DNA of 64,000 nt from Rhodospirillaceae bacterium (GCA_002731375.1 PCBT01000054.1:61804-125803); one strand, 5' to 3'. Positions 1 to 10,166 are shown, counted from the first letter of the stretch. Notes: generated by a model not told the origin, from the sequence alone. Translations and numbers: made by a program.

Positions 1-1080
1 GTGGGTGGCACTCACGGCAAGACGACGACCACTTCCATGGTCGCGGCGATTCTGGATCAGGCGGATTATGACCCGACGGTAATTAATGGTGGCATCATCA
101 ATGCCTATGGCACCAACGCCCGTCTCGGTGCCGGTGAGTGGATGGTGGTGGAGGCGGACGAGAGCGATGGCAGCTTCACCAAACTACCCGCGACCATCGC
201 CATCGTCACCAACATGGATCCCGAGCATCTGGATTTCTATGGTGATTTTGAGGCCGAGCGCGCGGCCTTCCAAACCTTTGTCGAGAACCTGCCGTTCTAT
301 GGCTCCGCCGTGATGTGTCTGGATCATCCGGAGGTTCAGGCCCTGATCGGGCGCATCTCCGACCGCCGCATCGTCACCTATGGCTTCAGTCCCCAGGCCG
401 CCGTGCGCGCCGTTGATCTTAATGCCTCGCCCACGGGCATGCATTTCGACGTGGCTTTGACGGACCGGGCCAGCGACGATACCAGGTTGTTGCGGGGATG
501 CCATCTACCCATGCATGGGGAGCACAATGTTCTGAATGCCCTGGCGGCGCTCGCCGTCGGTCTGGAAATGAAGATCGATGACGATGTGCTGCTTTCGGCA
601 CTGGCCGGTTTCGCCGGGGTCAAGCGCCGCTATGCCAAGACTGGCGAGGCCGGGGGCGTCACGGTAATAGATGACTACGGCCATCACCCGGTTGAGATTT
701 CCGCGGTGCTGCAAGCCGCCCGCGCGGCCTGTGAGGGCCGCATTATCGCCGTCGTCCAGCCCCATCGTTTCAGCCGCTTGCGTGATTTGTTCGAAGATTT
801 CTGCACCTGCTTCAACGATGCCGATGCGGTAATCGTGACCCATGTGCATGCCGCAGGCGAAGAACCCATCGAAGGCATTGACCGCGATGCCCTGATACAG
901 GGCTTGATGGCGCGGGGTCATCGCCGGGTGCTGGCCCTGGATGCGCCCGAAGATCTGCCGGCCACGATCGCGGCGGAGGCGGCGTCCGGCGACATGGTGG
1001 TCTGCCTCGGTGCCGGCAGCATCAGCGGTTGGGCCAATGCCTTGCCGGAACAACTGACCGACTTGGCGGGCGTCCCATGA
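1..1080 (+). CDS. murC: UDP-N-acetylmuramate--L-alanine ligase, 3' part
   Basis: Cytoplasmic Mur ligase that joins L-alanine to UDP-MurNAc with ATP, the first peptide step of peptidoglycan synthesis. The visible 359 residues open directly on the ATP-binding P-loop (GTHGKTTT, residues 3-10). The metal/ATP motif EADESDG (51-57), the [11 protein letters not shown] segment (71-81), HGEHN and the C-terminal-domain DDYGHHP motif follow. Full-length MurC is about 470 residues, so roughly 110 N-terminal residues lie left of the window; the GTG at base 1 is not the true start. The stop overlaps the murB start (ATGA), so the two are translationally coupled in the dcw operon. Identity is very secure. 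Confidence 0.96.
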   Translation: MGGTHGKTTTTSMVAAILDQADYDPTVINGGIINAYGTNARLGAGEWMVVEADESDGSFTKLPATIAIVTNMDPEHLDFYGDFEAERAAFQTFVENLPFYGSAVMCLDHPEVQALIGRISDRRIVTYGFSPQAAVRAVDLNASPTGMHFDVALTDRASDDTRLLRGCHLPMHGEHNVLNALAALAVGLEMKIDDDVLLSALAGFAGVKRRYAKTGEAGGVTVIDDYGHHPVEISAVLQAARAACEGRIIAVVQPHRFSRLRDLFEDFCTCFNDADAVIVTHVHAAGEEPIEGIDRDALIQGLMARGHRRVLALDAPEDLPATIAAEAASGDMVVCLGAGSISGWANALPEQLTDLAGVP

Positions 1081-2069
1081 TGGCAACCCCAGCGCACAAT
1101 AAAACATTGCTGTCCCGCTTGCCGGTGGTGCGCGGACGCTATATCGAGCATGTGGATCTTTCGGGCAGCACCTGGTTCCGCGTCGGCGGACCGGCGGACG
1201 TTCTGTTCCGGCCCGCCGATGCCCGGGACCTGGCGACGTTTCTGACCGAATGTCCGCGCGACATCCCGCGCACGGTGCTGGGTCTTGGTTCAAACCTGTT
1301 GATCCGTGATGGCGGCGTGCGGGGCGTGGTGATCCGCCTGGACGGCGCCTTCAATGAGATCGAGGTTAGCGGCACCACGGTCACCGCCGGCGCCGGCGCG
1401 TTGGACGTGAACCTGGCCCGGGTTTGCCGCGATGCCGGTCTGGTAGGTTTTGAATTCATGCGCGGCATACCAGGCACCGTTGGCGGCGGTCTGCGCATCA
1501 ATGCTGGCGCCTATGGCAGTGCCTTCGGGGATATTCTTGACTGGGCCGAGGCCGTGGATGGCACTGGCACCATGCACCGGGTTGGCCTGGACGAACTGGA
1601 GATGAGCTATCGCCATTGCGGCGCGCCCCAGGACTGGATATTCACCAGCTCGCAATTTCATGGCCAGCATGGCGATCAGTGGGAAATAAGTGCTCGCATG
1701 CAAGATGTCCGCCTGGCCCGCAAGGAAGGCCAGCCGATCAATACCCGAACCGGTGGCAGCACGTTCAAGAATCCCGGCAATGACATCGCCAATGGCGACT
1801 CCAGTGAGCTTAGGGCATGGGAGTTGATCGACCGGGCCGGCTGCCGGGGTCTGGCGCTTGGCGGGGCACAGGTGTCGCAGCTGCATTGCAATTTCCTGAT
1901 TAATAACGGCGCCGCGACCGCCGCGGATTTGGAGGCGTTGGGCGAGGAAGTCCGCCGCCGGGTTCATGCCCATAGCGGTGTCATGTTGGAATGGGAAATC
2001 TACCGCATCGGAGAGCACGACCCCGAGAACGATCTTCCCGAACTGGTCCTGGCGAAGGAAGCGCCATGA
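1077..2069 (+). CDS. murB: UDP-N-acetylenolpyruvoylglucosamine reductase
   Basis: FAD- and NADPH-dependent reductase that makes UDP-MurNAc from the enolpyruvyl intermediate. The start is ATG 1077, overlapping the murC stop; a second ATG follows at 1080. The 330 residues show the FAD-binding segments [11 protein letters not shown] (31-41), [11 protein letters not shown] (70-80) and GIPGTVGGG. The substrate-domain GGSTFKNP contains the catalytic serine, and a late E-E pair lies near the C-terminus. The lack of the Tyr loop extension and the length suggest a type II MurB. The stop overlaps the ddl start by ATGA. Confidence 0.96.
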   Translation: MMATPAHNKTLLSRLPVVRGRYIEHVDLSGSTWFRVGGPADVLFRPADARDLATFLTECPRDIPRTVLGLGSNLLIRDGGVRGVVIRLDGAFNEIEVSGTTVTAGAGALDVNLARVCRDAGLVGFEFMRGIPGTVGGGLRINAGAYGSAFGDILDWAEAVDGTGTMHRVGLDELEMSYRHCGAPQDWIFTSSQFHGQHGDQWEISARMQDVRLARKEGQPINTRTGGSTFKNPGNDIANGDSSELRAWELIDRAGCRGLALGGAQVSQLHCNFLINNGAATAADLEALGEEVRRRVHAHSGVMLEWEIYRIGEHDPENDLPELVLAKEAP

Positions 2070-2977
2070 GCAGCCATGTCGCGGTCCTGATGGGGGGACG
2101 TTCCGCCGAGCGTCCGGTTTCCTTGACCTCGGGCAAGGCCTGTGCCCAAGCCTTGCGCACGGGCGGCTACCACGTCACTGAAATCGATGTCGGTGCCGAT
2201 CTGGCGGCCCGTCTACTGGAAGTCAAACCCGACGTTGTGTTCAACGCCTTGCATGGGCGCTGGGGCGAGGATGGCTGCGTCCAGGGCCTGCTGGAATTGC
2301 TGGAACTACCCTACACCCATTCGGGCGTGCGGGCCTCCGCCGTAGCCATGTATAAGCCGTCCGCTCTGGAGGTTTTCCGGGCTCATGATATCCCATGCGC
2401 AGAAAGCTGCCTGTCCACCGTCGCGGCGGTGAATGAAAAGGACCCATTGGAGCGCCCCTATGTTGTGAAACCGCCTAGCGAGGGTTCCACCTTTGGCGTT
2501 CGGATCGTTTGGGCCGGTGATAACGAGCCACCAGTGGGCAGTGATTGGCACTATGGCGATGACGTTTTGGCGGAGCGTTATGTTCCGGGCCGGGAACTGA
2601 CCGTCGCCGTGATGGACGGCAAGGCCCTGGGCGTTACCGAGATTCTGACTGACGACGGCTTCTATGACTATGACGCCAAATACGCTGATGGTGGTTCGCG
2701 GCATGTGGTTCCGGCCTCGATCCATGCGGATGTTTACGCCGTGGCGCTGGAGTTGTCCGAGCGGGCGCACGCGGCATTGGGCTGCCGTGGTGTCAGCCGG
2801 GCGGATTTCCGCTACGACGATACCGGCGGCGAACCCGGCGCGCTGTATATGCTGGAGGTTAATACGCAGCCCGGCATGACACCGACCTCCCTGGTGCCGG
2901 AATTGGCTGCCCATAACAATATTGATTTTCCCGCCCTGGTGCGTTGGATGGTGGAGGACGCCGGATGTCCGCGCTGA
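2066..2977 (+). CDS. ddl: D-alanine--D-alanine ligase
   Basis: ATP-grasp ligase that forms the D-Ala-D-Ala dipeptide for the peptidoglycan stem peptide. The 303 residues begin [20 protein letters not shown], a family N-terminus with a Ser/Glu pair. NALHGRWGEDG, SGVRASAVAMYK and the ATP-grasp loop PPSEGSTFGV follow, then the metal- and product-binding EVNTQPGMTPTSL near the C-terminus. ATG 2066 overlaps the murB stop, fixing the start. The dcw location between murB and ftsQ is the usual alphaproteobacterial position for ddlB. Confidence 0.95.
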   Translation: MSSHVAVLMGGRSAERPVSLTSGKACAQALRTGGYHVTEIDVGADLAARLLEVKPDVVFNALHGRWGEDGCVQGLLELLELPYTHSGVRASAVAMYKPSALEVFRAHDIPCAESCLSTVAAVNEKDPLERPYVVKPPSEGSTFGVRIVWAGDNEPPVGSDWHYGDDVLAERYVPGRELTVAVMDGKALGVTEILTDDGFYDYDAKYADGGSRHVVPASIHADVYAVALELSERAHAALGCRGVSRADFRYDDTGGEPGALYMLEVNTQPGMTPTSLVPELAAHNNIDFPALVRWMVEDAGCPR

Positions 2978-3825
2978 TGAAATCCAAGAACAGTGTTACC
3001 CCGGCGCGCCGCCGGTCCGGCGGTTGGCCCCGGCGGCGGTATGTGGGCCTGTTGCTGGCTTGCGCCGTCATCATGTCGGGCCTGGGCGCTGGTGGTTGGT
3101 ATCTGTGGCACAACGGCATTGTCGGCAAGACCTTGGCCGTGGCCGGCGCGGAATTGTCAGCATGGGGCGATAAGCAGATTATTGGGGCCGGTCTGACCGT
3201 GCAGCATGTCTTTGTCACCGGGCGCGGCGAAACCAGCAAGGGTCAGGTACTGAATGCCATGGGCCTGCGTAGCGGCCAGTCAATCCTGTCCTTTGATCCT
3301 GATCAGGCCCGCCAGCGCCTGTTGCAACTGGGCTGGGTGGAGACGGCGCGGGTAGAACGCCGGCTGCCCGATACCATCGTCGTGCTGTTGCGCGAACGCA
3401 AGGCCTTGGCCCTGTGGCAGCACAAGGGCCGCCAGGTTCTGATCGATCATGGCGGCAAGGTGATCACCCGGAATAATCTTGCCCGTTTCGCCCATTTGCC
3501 CGTCGTCGTGGGCAAGGATGCGCCCAAGACGGCGGCGGCCCTGATCGAGATGCTGTCGCAAAAGCCGGTTCTGTTCGCGCAGGTCCAGGCAGCGGTGCGG
3601 ATCGGGGCGCGGCGATGGGATGTGCGTTTGAAGAACGGCATCAAGGTTCATTTGCCCGCGGACGATGCCTTTGGCGCCTGGAGCCGTTTGGCGGACCTGG
3701 CGGCGGAACATCGGATATTCGAACGGGATGTGGCGGCCATCGACCTGCGTCTGCCTGACCGCCTGGTGCTACGGCTGACACCGGAAGCGACGGCCAGAAA
3801 AAACAAGACCGGGAAGGACACCTGA
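2965..3825 (+). CDS. ftsQ: cell division protein FtsQ
   Basis: Bitopic inner-membrane divisome protein that links early FtsA/FtsZ assembly to the late FtsLB/FtsWI complex. The 286 residues start with a basic cytoplasmic tail (ARRRSGG). A single membrane segment follows near residues 25-45 (YVGLLLACAVIMSGLGAGGW), then a periplasmic POTRA-like domain containing VFVTGRGETSKGQVLNAM, then the conserved W-V-E/R-P-D-T region (WVETARVERRLPDTI). ATG 2965 overlaps the ddl coding end by 13 bases. It sits between ddl and ftsA, as expected. Confidence 0.93.
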   Translation: MSALMKSKNSVTPARRRSGGWPRRRYVGLLLACAVIMSGLGAGGWYLWHNGIVGKTLAVAGAELSAWGDKQIIGAGLTVQHVFVTGRGETSKGQVLNAMGLRSGQSILSFDPDQARQRLLQLGWVETARVERRLPDTIVVLLRERKALALWQHKGRQVLIDHGGKVITRNNLARFAHLPVVVGKDAPKTAAALIEMLSQKPVLFAQVQAAVRIGARRWDVRLKNGIKVHLPADDAFGAWSRLADLAAEHRIFERDVAAIDLRLPDRLVLRLTPEATARKNKTGKDT

Positions 3826-3826
3826 A

Positions 3827-5077
3827 ATGGCCGTGGGTAAAAATGATTTGATCACCGCCTTGGATATTGGCAGCACCAAGGTCTGTTGCTTTATCGCCCG
3901 GCCTGATGGCGCGGGCGGCATGCGGGTGATCGGCATCGGGCATCAAATTTCCAGGGGCATGCGCGCCGGCGCCGTGGTCGATATGGATGCGGCGGAGGAA
4001 GCCGTGCGTGGCGCCGTGGATGTGGCGGAGCGCATGGCCAAGGAACGGATCGACCGGGTCCTGCTAAGTTTCTCGGGCGGCCGGCCTGCTTCCCGCCTGA
4101 TCGATGTTGAAACCGATATTGCCGGCCACGAAATTGGCGAGCGTGATTTGAAACGGGCTCAGGCTCAGGCCCATTTGCTGGCCCAGCATGCCAGTGAGGG
4201 ACGGGAAATCCTTAATACCATTCCCGCCGGCTATAGCATTGACGGTACGCCCGGCTACCGCGAACCGCGCGGCATGTTCGGTACCCGCCTTGGCCTGCGC
4301 CTGCATGTGGTCTCCGCAGCCGTTGGCCCCCTGCGCAACCTAAAGCTTTTGGCGGAGCGCTGCCATCTGGAGATCGCCGTCCTGGTGGTCGCACCCTATG
4401 CCTCGGGCTTTTCTACTCTGGTCGAGGATGAAATGGATTTGGGCGTGACCCTGATCGATATGGGTGGCGGCAGCACCGATGTCGCGGTCTTTTATGACGG
4501 CCATATGATCCATACGGATCAGGTCCCGGTGGGAGGCAATCACGTTACCAATGATATCGCCCGCGGCCTGTCGACTTCATCGGCACATGCCGAACGACTG
4601 AAAACACTGCATGGCAGTGCCGTCGCGGGACCAGACGACGAACATGCCATGGTCAGCGTGCCAAGGGTGGGAGAGAGTGGCGCCGATGCGGTGCAGCAAA
4701 TCTCCCGCTCCATGCTGATCGGCATCATCCAACCCCGGATCGAGGAAACCTTGGAACTGGTCCGTGACCGCCTGCAGGCCTCGGGCCTGGCGCGGACGGC
4801 TGGCCGGCGCGCCGTGCTGACTGGCGGCGCGGCCTTGCTGACCGGGGTGCGCGAACATGCGGCCCGTGTCTTGGATAAACAGGTTCGGGTTGGCCGTCCC
4901 CTGGGTCTGCACGGTCTAGCCGAGGCTACCGAAGGGCCCGCTTTCGCCACCGCCGCTGGGTTGTTGGCCTATGCCGAGCGCGGGCCGGGCCAGAAACACA
5001 CGGAATATCTTGCTGAAGCCGCCTCTGGCGATGGCCGCATTCAACGTTTGAGCCGTTGGTTCAAGGAGAATTTCTAG
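3827..5077 (+). CDS. ftsA: cell division protein FtsA
   Basis: Actin-like ATPase that tethers the FtsZ ring to the membrane. The 416 residues open with the phosphate-1 motif ALDIGSTKVCCFIA and contain the phosphate-2 motif LIDMGGGSTDVAVF near residue 210 and an adenosine-type GGAALLTG motif near 340. The C-terminal peptide RIQRLSRWFKENF is amphipathic and matches the FtsA membrane-targeting sequence. It begins one base after the ftsQ stop. The 128-bp spacer before ftsZ shows no obvious gene. Confidence 0.96.
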   Translation: MAVGKNDLITALDIGSTKVCCFIARPDGAGGMRVIGIGHQISRGMRAGAVVDMDAAEEAVRGAVDVAERMAKERIDRVLLSFSGGRPASRLIDVETDIAGHEIGERDLKRAQAQAHLLAQHASEGREILNTIPAGYSIDGTPGYREPRGMFGTRLGLRLHVVSAAVGPLRNLKLLAERCHLEIAVLVVAPYASGFSTLVEDEMDLGVTLIDMGGGSTDVAVFYDGHMIHTDQVPVGGNHVTNDIARGLSTSSAHAERLKTLHGSAVAGPDDEHAMVSVPRVGESGADAVQQISRSMLIGIIQPRIEETLELVRDRLQASGLARTAGRRAVLTGGAALLTGVREHAARVLDKQVRVGRPLGLHGLAEATEGPAFATAAGLLAYAERGPGQKHTEYLAEAASGDGRIQRLSRWFKENF

Positions 5078-5205
5078 TCATGACGACTACGACATATTTT
5101 CAACCCACCGCAACTTCGACCCATCTCGAGTTTGCTTTTCAGTTTCAACCAAAGGCGCAATATCGCATTGCGCACCGGAGCCGCTAGGTAAAGGAGACCT
5201 GAGCC

Positions 5206-7005
5206 ATGACCATCAACCTAAATGCCCCGCAAATGACGGAATTAAAGCCTCGTATAGTTGTCATCGGCGTCGGCGGTGCCGGCGGCAATGCCGTCAACAA
5301 CATGATCTCGTCCGGCCTGGAAGGGGTCGAGTTCATTGTCGCCAACACGGACTCCCAGGCCTTGACGCAAAGCACGGCGGACCGCCGCATCCAGTTGGGC
5401 GCGGCCATTACCCAGGGTTTGGGCTGTGGCGCCCGTCCCGATGTCGGCCGGGCAGCGGCGGAAGAAGCCATTGATCAAATTCTCGATCATATGGCGGGTA
5501 CCCACATGGCCTTTATCACCGCCGGCATGGGCGGCGGCACCGGCACCGGCGCCGCGCCGGTTATCGCCGAAGCCTTGCGGGCCCAGGGCATTCTGACCGT
5601 GGGTGTGGTGACCAAGCCGTTCCAGTTTGAAGGCAGTCAGCGGCTGCTCTCGGCCGAGCGCGGCATTGAAGAGCTGCAGACCTTCGTCGACACCCTGATC
5701 GTGATCCCGAACCAGAATTTGTTTCGGATCGCCAACGAGAAGACCACATTCGCCGATGCCTTTTCCATGGCGGACGATGTGCTGCATTCCGGTGTCCGGG
5801 GAATCACCGATCTGATGATTAATCCCGGTCTGATCAATCTGGATTTCGCCGACGTTAAGACCGTGATGGCGGAAATGGGCAAGGCCATGATGGGCACGGG
5901 CGAGGCCGAAGGCGAAAAACGCGCGGTTGAAGCCGCCGAGGCGGCCATCTCCAACCCATTGCTAGACGATGTTTCCATGCAAGGTGCCCGTGGCGTCCTG
6001 ATCAACATTACCGGCGGCATGGATCTGACATTGTATGAACTTGACGAAGCTGCCAACCGTGTCCGCCAGGAAGTTGATCCCAATGCTAACATCATCGTCG
6101 GCTCCGCCATCGAAGATAGCCTGAATGGCCGCATGCGGGTTTCCGTGGTGGCGACCGGCATCGAGATCGGAGAAAATGCCCAGCGGCCGGTGATTACGCC
6201 GCGCCTGGCCGCCGTTTCGGGACAGCCCGTTAGCGCGCCGGCGGAAGCCGCACCTGCACAGCCCGCGGCCATGCAGCCCGAGCCCGCGCAGCCGGTCACT
6301 GTAGAGCCTGCGGCCGATTCCGCGATTGATAATGTACCGGAGATCGCCGGCGCTACAACGGCAATGGAGGTCGCCATGGAGGCACGGGTGCAAGCGGAGG
6401 AACCGCCGGCATTGCCGTTTACCTTTGGCGAGCGCGTTCCGGCTCCGAAACCACCCCAGGCGGAGCCCGAGTCCATGGCGCCCACGGCCTTGGGGAACCA
6501 GCGCAAAGCTGATGTCAGCATGGCCGAGGGCCCCTTCAGGGCACCGCCCGCAAGCCGGCCCGAGAAGGACCGTAGTCCACTGCTGCAGCCCGATCCCTTG
6601 GCCGAGGCGGAAGCCTTGAACCCAACCGACCAGCCAGCCAAGCGCAAGAGCCGGGGTTTCTCCCTGTTCAGGCGGAAACAAGCCCCTAAGGCTTCGGAAA
6701 CTGCCACTCCGGCGCCACAGCAGCCACGGCCGGAGCAACTAAGTCCGCGACGGATGCGCCAGGCGATCGCGGCGGATCTTCCAGCGGACATTCCTGCTGG
6801 CGCGCCTGTCGATGTAATCGAGGAAACGGCCCCTCCGGCCTCAGCCGTGATGCCGGAATATGTTGAGCCGGCCCACGCGGCGGTGTCCGAACCGGCCGCG
6901 CCGGAGCGAAGCCTGCCCCCTGAAACCGCCCAGCCGCTGGCGCCACCCCAGACTGAAGAGGACCTGCTTGAGATCCCTTCATTTCTGCGCCGCCAAGCCA
7001 ACTAG
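5206..7005 (+). CDS. ftsZ: cell division protein FtsZ with long C-terminal linker
   Basis: Tubulin-like GTPase that polymerises into the division ring. A strong AAAGGAG lies just upstream of ATG 5206. The GTPase core spans about residues 14-330, with [15 protein letters not shown] and the tubulin signature GGGTGTG (109-115). A low-complexity linker of roughly 250 residues rich in Ala, Pro, Glu and Gln follows. The protein ends in the conserved C-terminal peptide [10 protein letters not shown], which binds FtsA and other partners. At 599 residues it is much longer than the 380-residue enterobacterial protein, but long linkers are usual in Alphaproteobacteria. Confidence 0.97.
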   Translation: MTINLNAPQMTELKPRIVVIGVGGAGGNAVNNMISSGLEGVEFIVANTDSQALTQSTADRRIQLGAAITQGLGCGARPDVGRAAAEEAIDQILDHMAGTHMAFITAGMGGGTGTGAAPVIAEALRAQGILTVGVVTKPFQFEGSQRLLSAERGIEELQTFVDTLIVIPNQNLFRIANEKTTFADAFSMADDVLHSGVRGITDLMINPGLINLDFADVKTVMAEMGKAMMGTGEAEGEKRAVEAAEAAISNPLLDDVSMQGARGVLINITGGMDLTLYELDEAANRVRQEVDPNANIIVGSAIEDSLNGRMRVSVVATGIEIGENAQRPVITPRLAAVSGQPVSAPAEAAPAQPAAMQPEPAQPVTVEPAADSAIDNVPEIAGATTAMEVAMEARVQAEEPPALPFTFGERVPAPKPPQAEPESMAPTALGNQRKADVSMAEGPFRAPPASRPEKDRSPLLQPDPLAEAEALNPTDQPAKRKSRGFSLFRRKQAPKASETATPAPQQPRPEQLSPRRMRQAIAADLPADIPAGAPVDVIEETAPPASAVMPEYVEPAHAAVSEPAAPERSLPPETAQPLAPPQTEEDLLEIPSFLRRQAN

Positions 7006-7044
7006 GGCCAATTTGTGCAAACCAAGACCAGCTAGAAACCGCAC

Positions 7045-7089
7045 CGGCACCAATCTGATATGCCAAAATGGTTAATCAGATTGGCGCCG
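7045..7089 (+). other. hairpin in the ftsZ-lpxC spacer
   Basis: A perfect 10-bp inverted repeat (CCAATCTGAT at 7050-7059, ATCAGATTGG at 7075-7084) has a 15-base loop. After one mismatch it extends by four more pairs (7045-7048 with 7086-7089). No T-run follows, so it is not a standard intrinsic terminator. It could be an mRNA-end or regulatory structure separating ftsZ from lpxC. The rest of 7006-7304 is AT-richer and holds no gene that I can support. Confidence 0.5.
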
Positions 7090-7304
7090 TAATGAAATGT
7101 AATACAGTTTGATTTGAGCATCTTGGGAGCGCTTGCTAATAATATCGTACAAAGTACTCTTTTTTAAGGAAGATTCTGTTTTGCGCATTCGGCTCTTGGG
7201 ATCACCTTTGAGAATGCGGGAACGGAAAACGGCCTTGTGCAAGGCTTGCTTGATACAGAGTGCCTACGCGCGAGTTTAAGAACCGGTTTGAACGGATAGA
7301 AGAC

Positions 7305-8291
7305 GTGGCCAGTAAACAGCAATATACGCTGAAGAATGCAATCCATTGTTCCGGTGTGGCACTGCATCGCGGCATTAAGGTCGCCATGTGTCTACGTCCC
7401 GCGCTGGCGGATACGGGCATTGTTTTTCACCGTACCGATCTTCACACCGCAATGGAAACGCCGGCGACGGTGGCCACTGATGCAGACCTACCGGCGCGCT
7501 GGGATACGGTCAGCGATACGGTCATGTCGACGACGGTACAAAATGATGCCGGTATAAAAGTCGCCACGATCGAACATTTGATGGCCGCGCTCGCCGGTTG
7601 CGGTATCGACAATGTCCGGGTGGAATTGGATGGCCCGGAAGTTCCCATCATGGATGGCTCCTCCGCGCCGTTTGTATTCCTGATCGAATGCGCCGGCCTG
7701 CAGCTGCAACAAGCCTGCCGCCGCTCTGTCCGGGTTCTGCGCCGGGTCGAGATCGAGGATGGCGACCGCCGTGCCGCGCTGTTGCCCTCGAATGGTTTCA
7801 CTGTTGCTCTTGAGATTGATTTCGACAGCCCCGCGATCACCGAGAAAGCGGGTTATTTCGACCTGCACAATGGCGGCTTCAAACGGGATATCTGCCGCGC
7901 CCGGACCTTTGGCTTCGAGCGCGAGGTCAGCCGTCTGATGGAACTTGGTCTAGGCCAGGGCGGTTCCCTGGACAATGTCGTGGTGGTTGGCCAGGACGAC
8001 GAAATCATGAACGAAGGCGGTCTGCGCTATGGCGACGAATTCATCCGCCACAAAGTGCTGGATTGTGTCGGCGATCTTTACCTCGCTGGCGGACCGATCC
8101 TGGGCCATTTCGCGGGTCAGCGCACTGGCCATACCTCGAACAATCAAATTCTACGCAAGCTGTTCTCCGACCCCGCCAATTGGGAATACACCCATGATGT
8201 GCCGCAGCCTTCCATGGCTCCGATTCAGGCCTGGGCACGGCCCATGGCTGCCATGGGCCGTGACGATACGGTTGTCGCTGTGACGGCATAG
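7305..8291 (+). CDS. lpxC: UDP-3-O-acyl-N-acetylglucosamine deacetylase
   Basis: Zinc deacetylase that catalyses the committed step of lipid A synthesis, implying a Gram-negative LPS outer membrane. The family N-terminus (YTLKNAIHCSGVALHRG) begins shortly after GTG 7305, preceded by the purine-rich GATAGAAGA; a longer form from GTG 7260 is possible. Zinc and catalytic motifs are visible: IEHLMAALAG (first zinc His), HKVLDCVGDLYL (second zinc His and Asp) and the general-acid His in AGQRTGHTSNN. The 328 residues match the family length. It ends the dcw cluster. Confidence 0.95.
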   Translation: MASKQQYTLKNAIHCSGVALHRGIKVAMCLRPALADTGIVFHRTDLHTAMETPATVATDADLPARWDTVSDTVMSTTVQNDAGIKVATIEHLMAALAGCGIDNVRVELDGPEVPIMDGSSAPFVFLIECAGLQLQQACRRSVRVLRRVEIEDGDRRAALLPSNGFTVALEIDFDSPAITEKAGYFDLHNGGFKRDICRARTFGFEREVSRLMELGLGQGGSLDNVVVVGQDDEIMNEGGLRYGDEFIRHKVLDCVGDLYLAGGPILGHFAGQRTGHTSNNQILRKLFSDPANWEYTHDVPQPSMAPIQAWARPMAAMGRDDTVVAVTA

Positions 8292-8421
8292 AACACTTCC
8301 GCGCTTTACTGGCCACGGTTATTATTATCTCCGATCCGTATCTCGGGTCAGGCTGGAATGGGCCCATGCCGGTTTGCCTCTCGCCATGAATATTTGTCCT
8401 TAATCCGACTAGGAGTTTCCC

Positions 8422-8979
8422 TTGCCTTTAAGTGATCCGGCGCCGCGCACCCTCTCGCACACGCGTAATCTTGAACTGAAAGCCTACGAGCGCCAGGACG
8501 GCCTGTGGGACATCGAAGGTCATATTACCGACGTCAAGGAAGACGACTATTCCATGCTGGATAGCGAGCGCTCGGCGGACCAGCCGGTGCACGATATGTG
8601 GTTACGCCTGACCGTCGATATGGATTTGGTGGTGCGTGCGGCCGAGGCCCAGATGGACGTGGGCGCCCATGGTCCCTGTCACCTCGCTGCACCGAACTAT
8701 AGCCGCCTGGAAGGCTTGAAAATGGGGCCGGGCTGGAACCGCGCCATCCGCGAACGCTTGGGCGGGGTCGTCGGCTGTACCCACCTGAACGAGATGCTGG
8801 CGCAAATGGCGACGACCGCCATGCAGTCTTTGTTCGAAGTGGTGGAAAACATGGAAGACAAGGGCGACGGCAAACTTTTCCTTAGCCCCGGTTTGCGCAA
8901 TTCATGCTACGCCTATGCCCTGAACAGCACCTATGTGCGCGACTATTTTCCGGATTACTACCAGGCCGACATGCCCTGA
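8422..8979 (+). CDS. DUF2889 family protein
   Basis: A conserved proteobacterial protein of unknown function, 185 residues long, soluble by eye. Recognisable family features are RQDGLWDIEGHITDVKEDDY near the N-terminus, HDMWLRLTVDMDLVV in the middle and GCTHLNEMLAQMATTAMQ towards the end. The start is TTG 8422, set by a clear AGGAG six bases upstream. It stands alone between lpxC and the convergent ubiG; the 130-bp gap before it shows no gene. Confidence 0.82.
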   Translation: MPLSDPAPRTLSHTRNLELKAYERQDGLWDIEGHITDVKEDDYSMLDSERSADQPVHDMWLRLTVDMDLVVRAAEAQMDVGAHGPCHLAAPNYSRLEGLKMGPGWNRAIRERLGGVVGCTHLNEMLAQMATTAMQSLFEVVENMEDKGDGKLFLSPGLRNSCYAYALNSTYVRDYFPDYYQADMP

Positions 8980-9047
8980 AGTCAAGGGCCGGTTACGCCA
9001 CGGCGCCAATGCTTGTCCCGGCTATTCCTGATTTTTGTCTTGGCCGC

Positions 9048-9794
9048 CTATGGTGGCGCTGGCCGAACCGCATAGGCCAGATAGTTCACTCCGGCATCCC
9101 TGGACAGGCGCCATTCGTCTTGGCGGGGCCAATAGCGTATGCCGGTGACGTTGCGCAACTCGGCGCCGGCGCGGCGTAGGTGTCGGCCCAGTTCGGCGGG
9201 TTTGCGGAAACGGCTCCAGTCATGGGTGCCCGTAGGCAGCCAGCGCAGGACATATTCCGCGCCTAAAATAGCCGTCAGATAGGAGCGCGGCGTGCGGTTC
9301 AGGGTCGCCAGCAGCAGCGCGCCGCTTGGCCGGGTCAATTCGACCAGGGTCGCCATGAAGCCGGCTACATCGGCTACATGCTCGATCACCTCCATGGAGA
9401 CGATGGCGTCGAATTGTGCTCCCGTGGCCGCCAGTTCTTCTGCCGCTTCGGCGCGGTAATCCACTGCCACCCCTACCGCGCTTGCGTGCGCCTTGGCGGC
9501 GGCGATATTTTCCTCGCCGGCATCAATGCCGGTAATCATGGCGCCCATGCGCGCGAATGGTTCCGACAGCAGCCCGCCGCCACAACCCACATCCAGCAAT
9601 TTTAGGCCCGTTAGGGGCCGGGGAGAGGCGCTGTCGAGATCAAAATGGCTGCACAATCTGTCCCGGCTGTATTGCAGGCGGGGTGGGTTCAGGCGGTGCA
9701 GGGGCGCCATGGCGCCGTTCGTATCCCACCAATCGGCTGCCATTCGGGTAAAGCGGTCAATTTCGCCTGGGTCTATGCTGGCTGCCTGGGCCAT
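9048..9794 (-). CDS. ubiG: bifunctional ubiquinone O-methyltransferase UbiG
   Basis: SAM-dependent O-methyltransferase acting twice in ubiquinone biosynthesis. The 248 residues carry the UbiG N-terminus (DPGEIDRFTRMAADWWD), the SAM-binding motif I LLDVGCGGGLLSEPFARMG, the post-motif GIDAGEENI, and the family segments SMEVIEHV and LLATLNRTPRSYL. The C-terminal YLAYAVRP closes the fold. It is convergent with DUF2889 and divergent from the small gene at 9903; ubiG next to lysC is common alphaproteobacterial synteny. It implies a respiratory quinone system. Confidence 0.96.
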   Translation of the reverse strand: MAQAASIDPGEIDRFTRMAADWWDTNGAMAPLHRLNPPRLQYSRDRLCSHFDLDSASPRPLTGLKLLDVGCGGGLLSEPFARMGAMITGIDAGEENIAAAKAHASAVGVAVDYRAEAAEELAATGAQFDAIVSMEVIEHVADVAGFMATLVELTRPSGALLLATLNRTPRSYLTAILGAEYVLRWLPTGTHDWSRFRKPAELGRHLRRAGAELRNVTGIRYWPRQDEWRLSRDAGVNYLAYAVRPAPP

Positions 9795-9902
9795 GGCGGT
9801 CCTTTTTGCTACAACTGCATCATATTCTTGAATGATAGCACACTTTTAGAATTGGATTTTCGCCCCTTATCTTGGTGGAGAAGGAAATTTTAGGAGACCA
9901 CG

Positions 9903-10166
9903 ATGGGTATGGCGAATGCAGCGCTTGTTCTTGATCTGGTGCAGTGGGTTGCTGTACAGCCCCGGTCCTACGAGGATGTGATGGCGGCCGGGCGAACGTC
10001 ATGTCCGCGCCTGACGATACGGGAGGATGCGGTCGAGCAGAATCTGCTACGCCGCGAAAATCTTGACGCTTTGGGTGCCATGGTGCGGGTAACGCCAAGG
10101 GGGCTCATGTTTTTGTTGCTTCGGGGCGCCCGCCGGCAGGCTGATCGCCCTAAAATACGCTCTTAA
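9903..10166 (+). CDS. small conserved protein, winged-helix-like
   Basis: An 87-residue protein with a good site (TAGGAG, then seven bases to ATG 9903). The sequence LVQWVAVQPRSYEDVMAA, then SCPRLTIREDAV, then VRVTPRGLMFL, reads like a short winged helix: two helices and a TP-x-G wing. Small proteins of this type occur beside ubiG/lysC in related Alphaproteobacteria, as far as I recall. Function is unknown; DNA binding is only an inference. The tail after LLLRGARRQ is not recognisable and may be variable. Confidence 0.6.
   Translation: MGMANAALVLDLVQWVAVQPRSYEDVMAAGRTSCPRLTIREDAVEQNLLRRENLDALGAMVRVTPRGLMFLLLRGARRQADRPKIRS

Noticed and set aside
1029-1076. N-terminal extension of MurB inside murC
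   Set aside because: The ATGA overlap and the family N-terminus point to ATG 1077 or 1080.
5637-7001. Long open frame of about 454 codons on the minus strand opposite ftsZ
   Set aside because: Ser/Gly/Ala-rich composition from a high-GC antisense frame, no recognisable domain and no ribosome site; it is a shadow of ftsZ.
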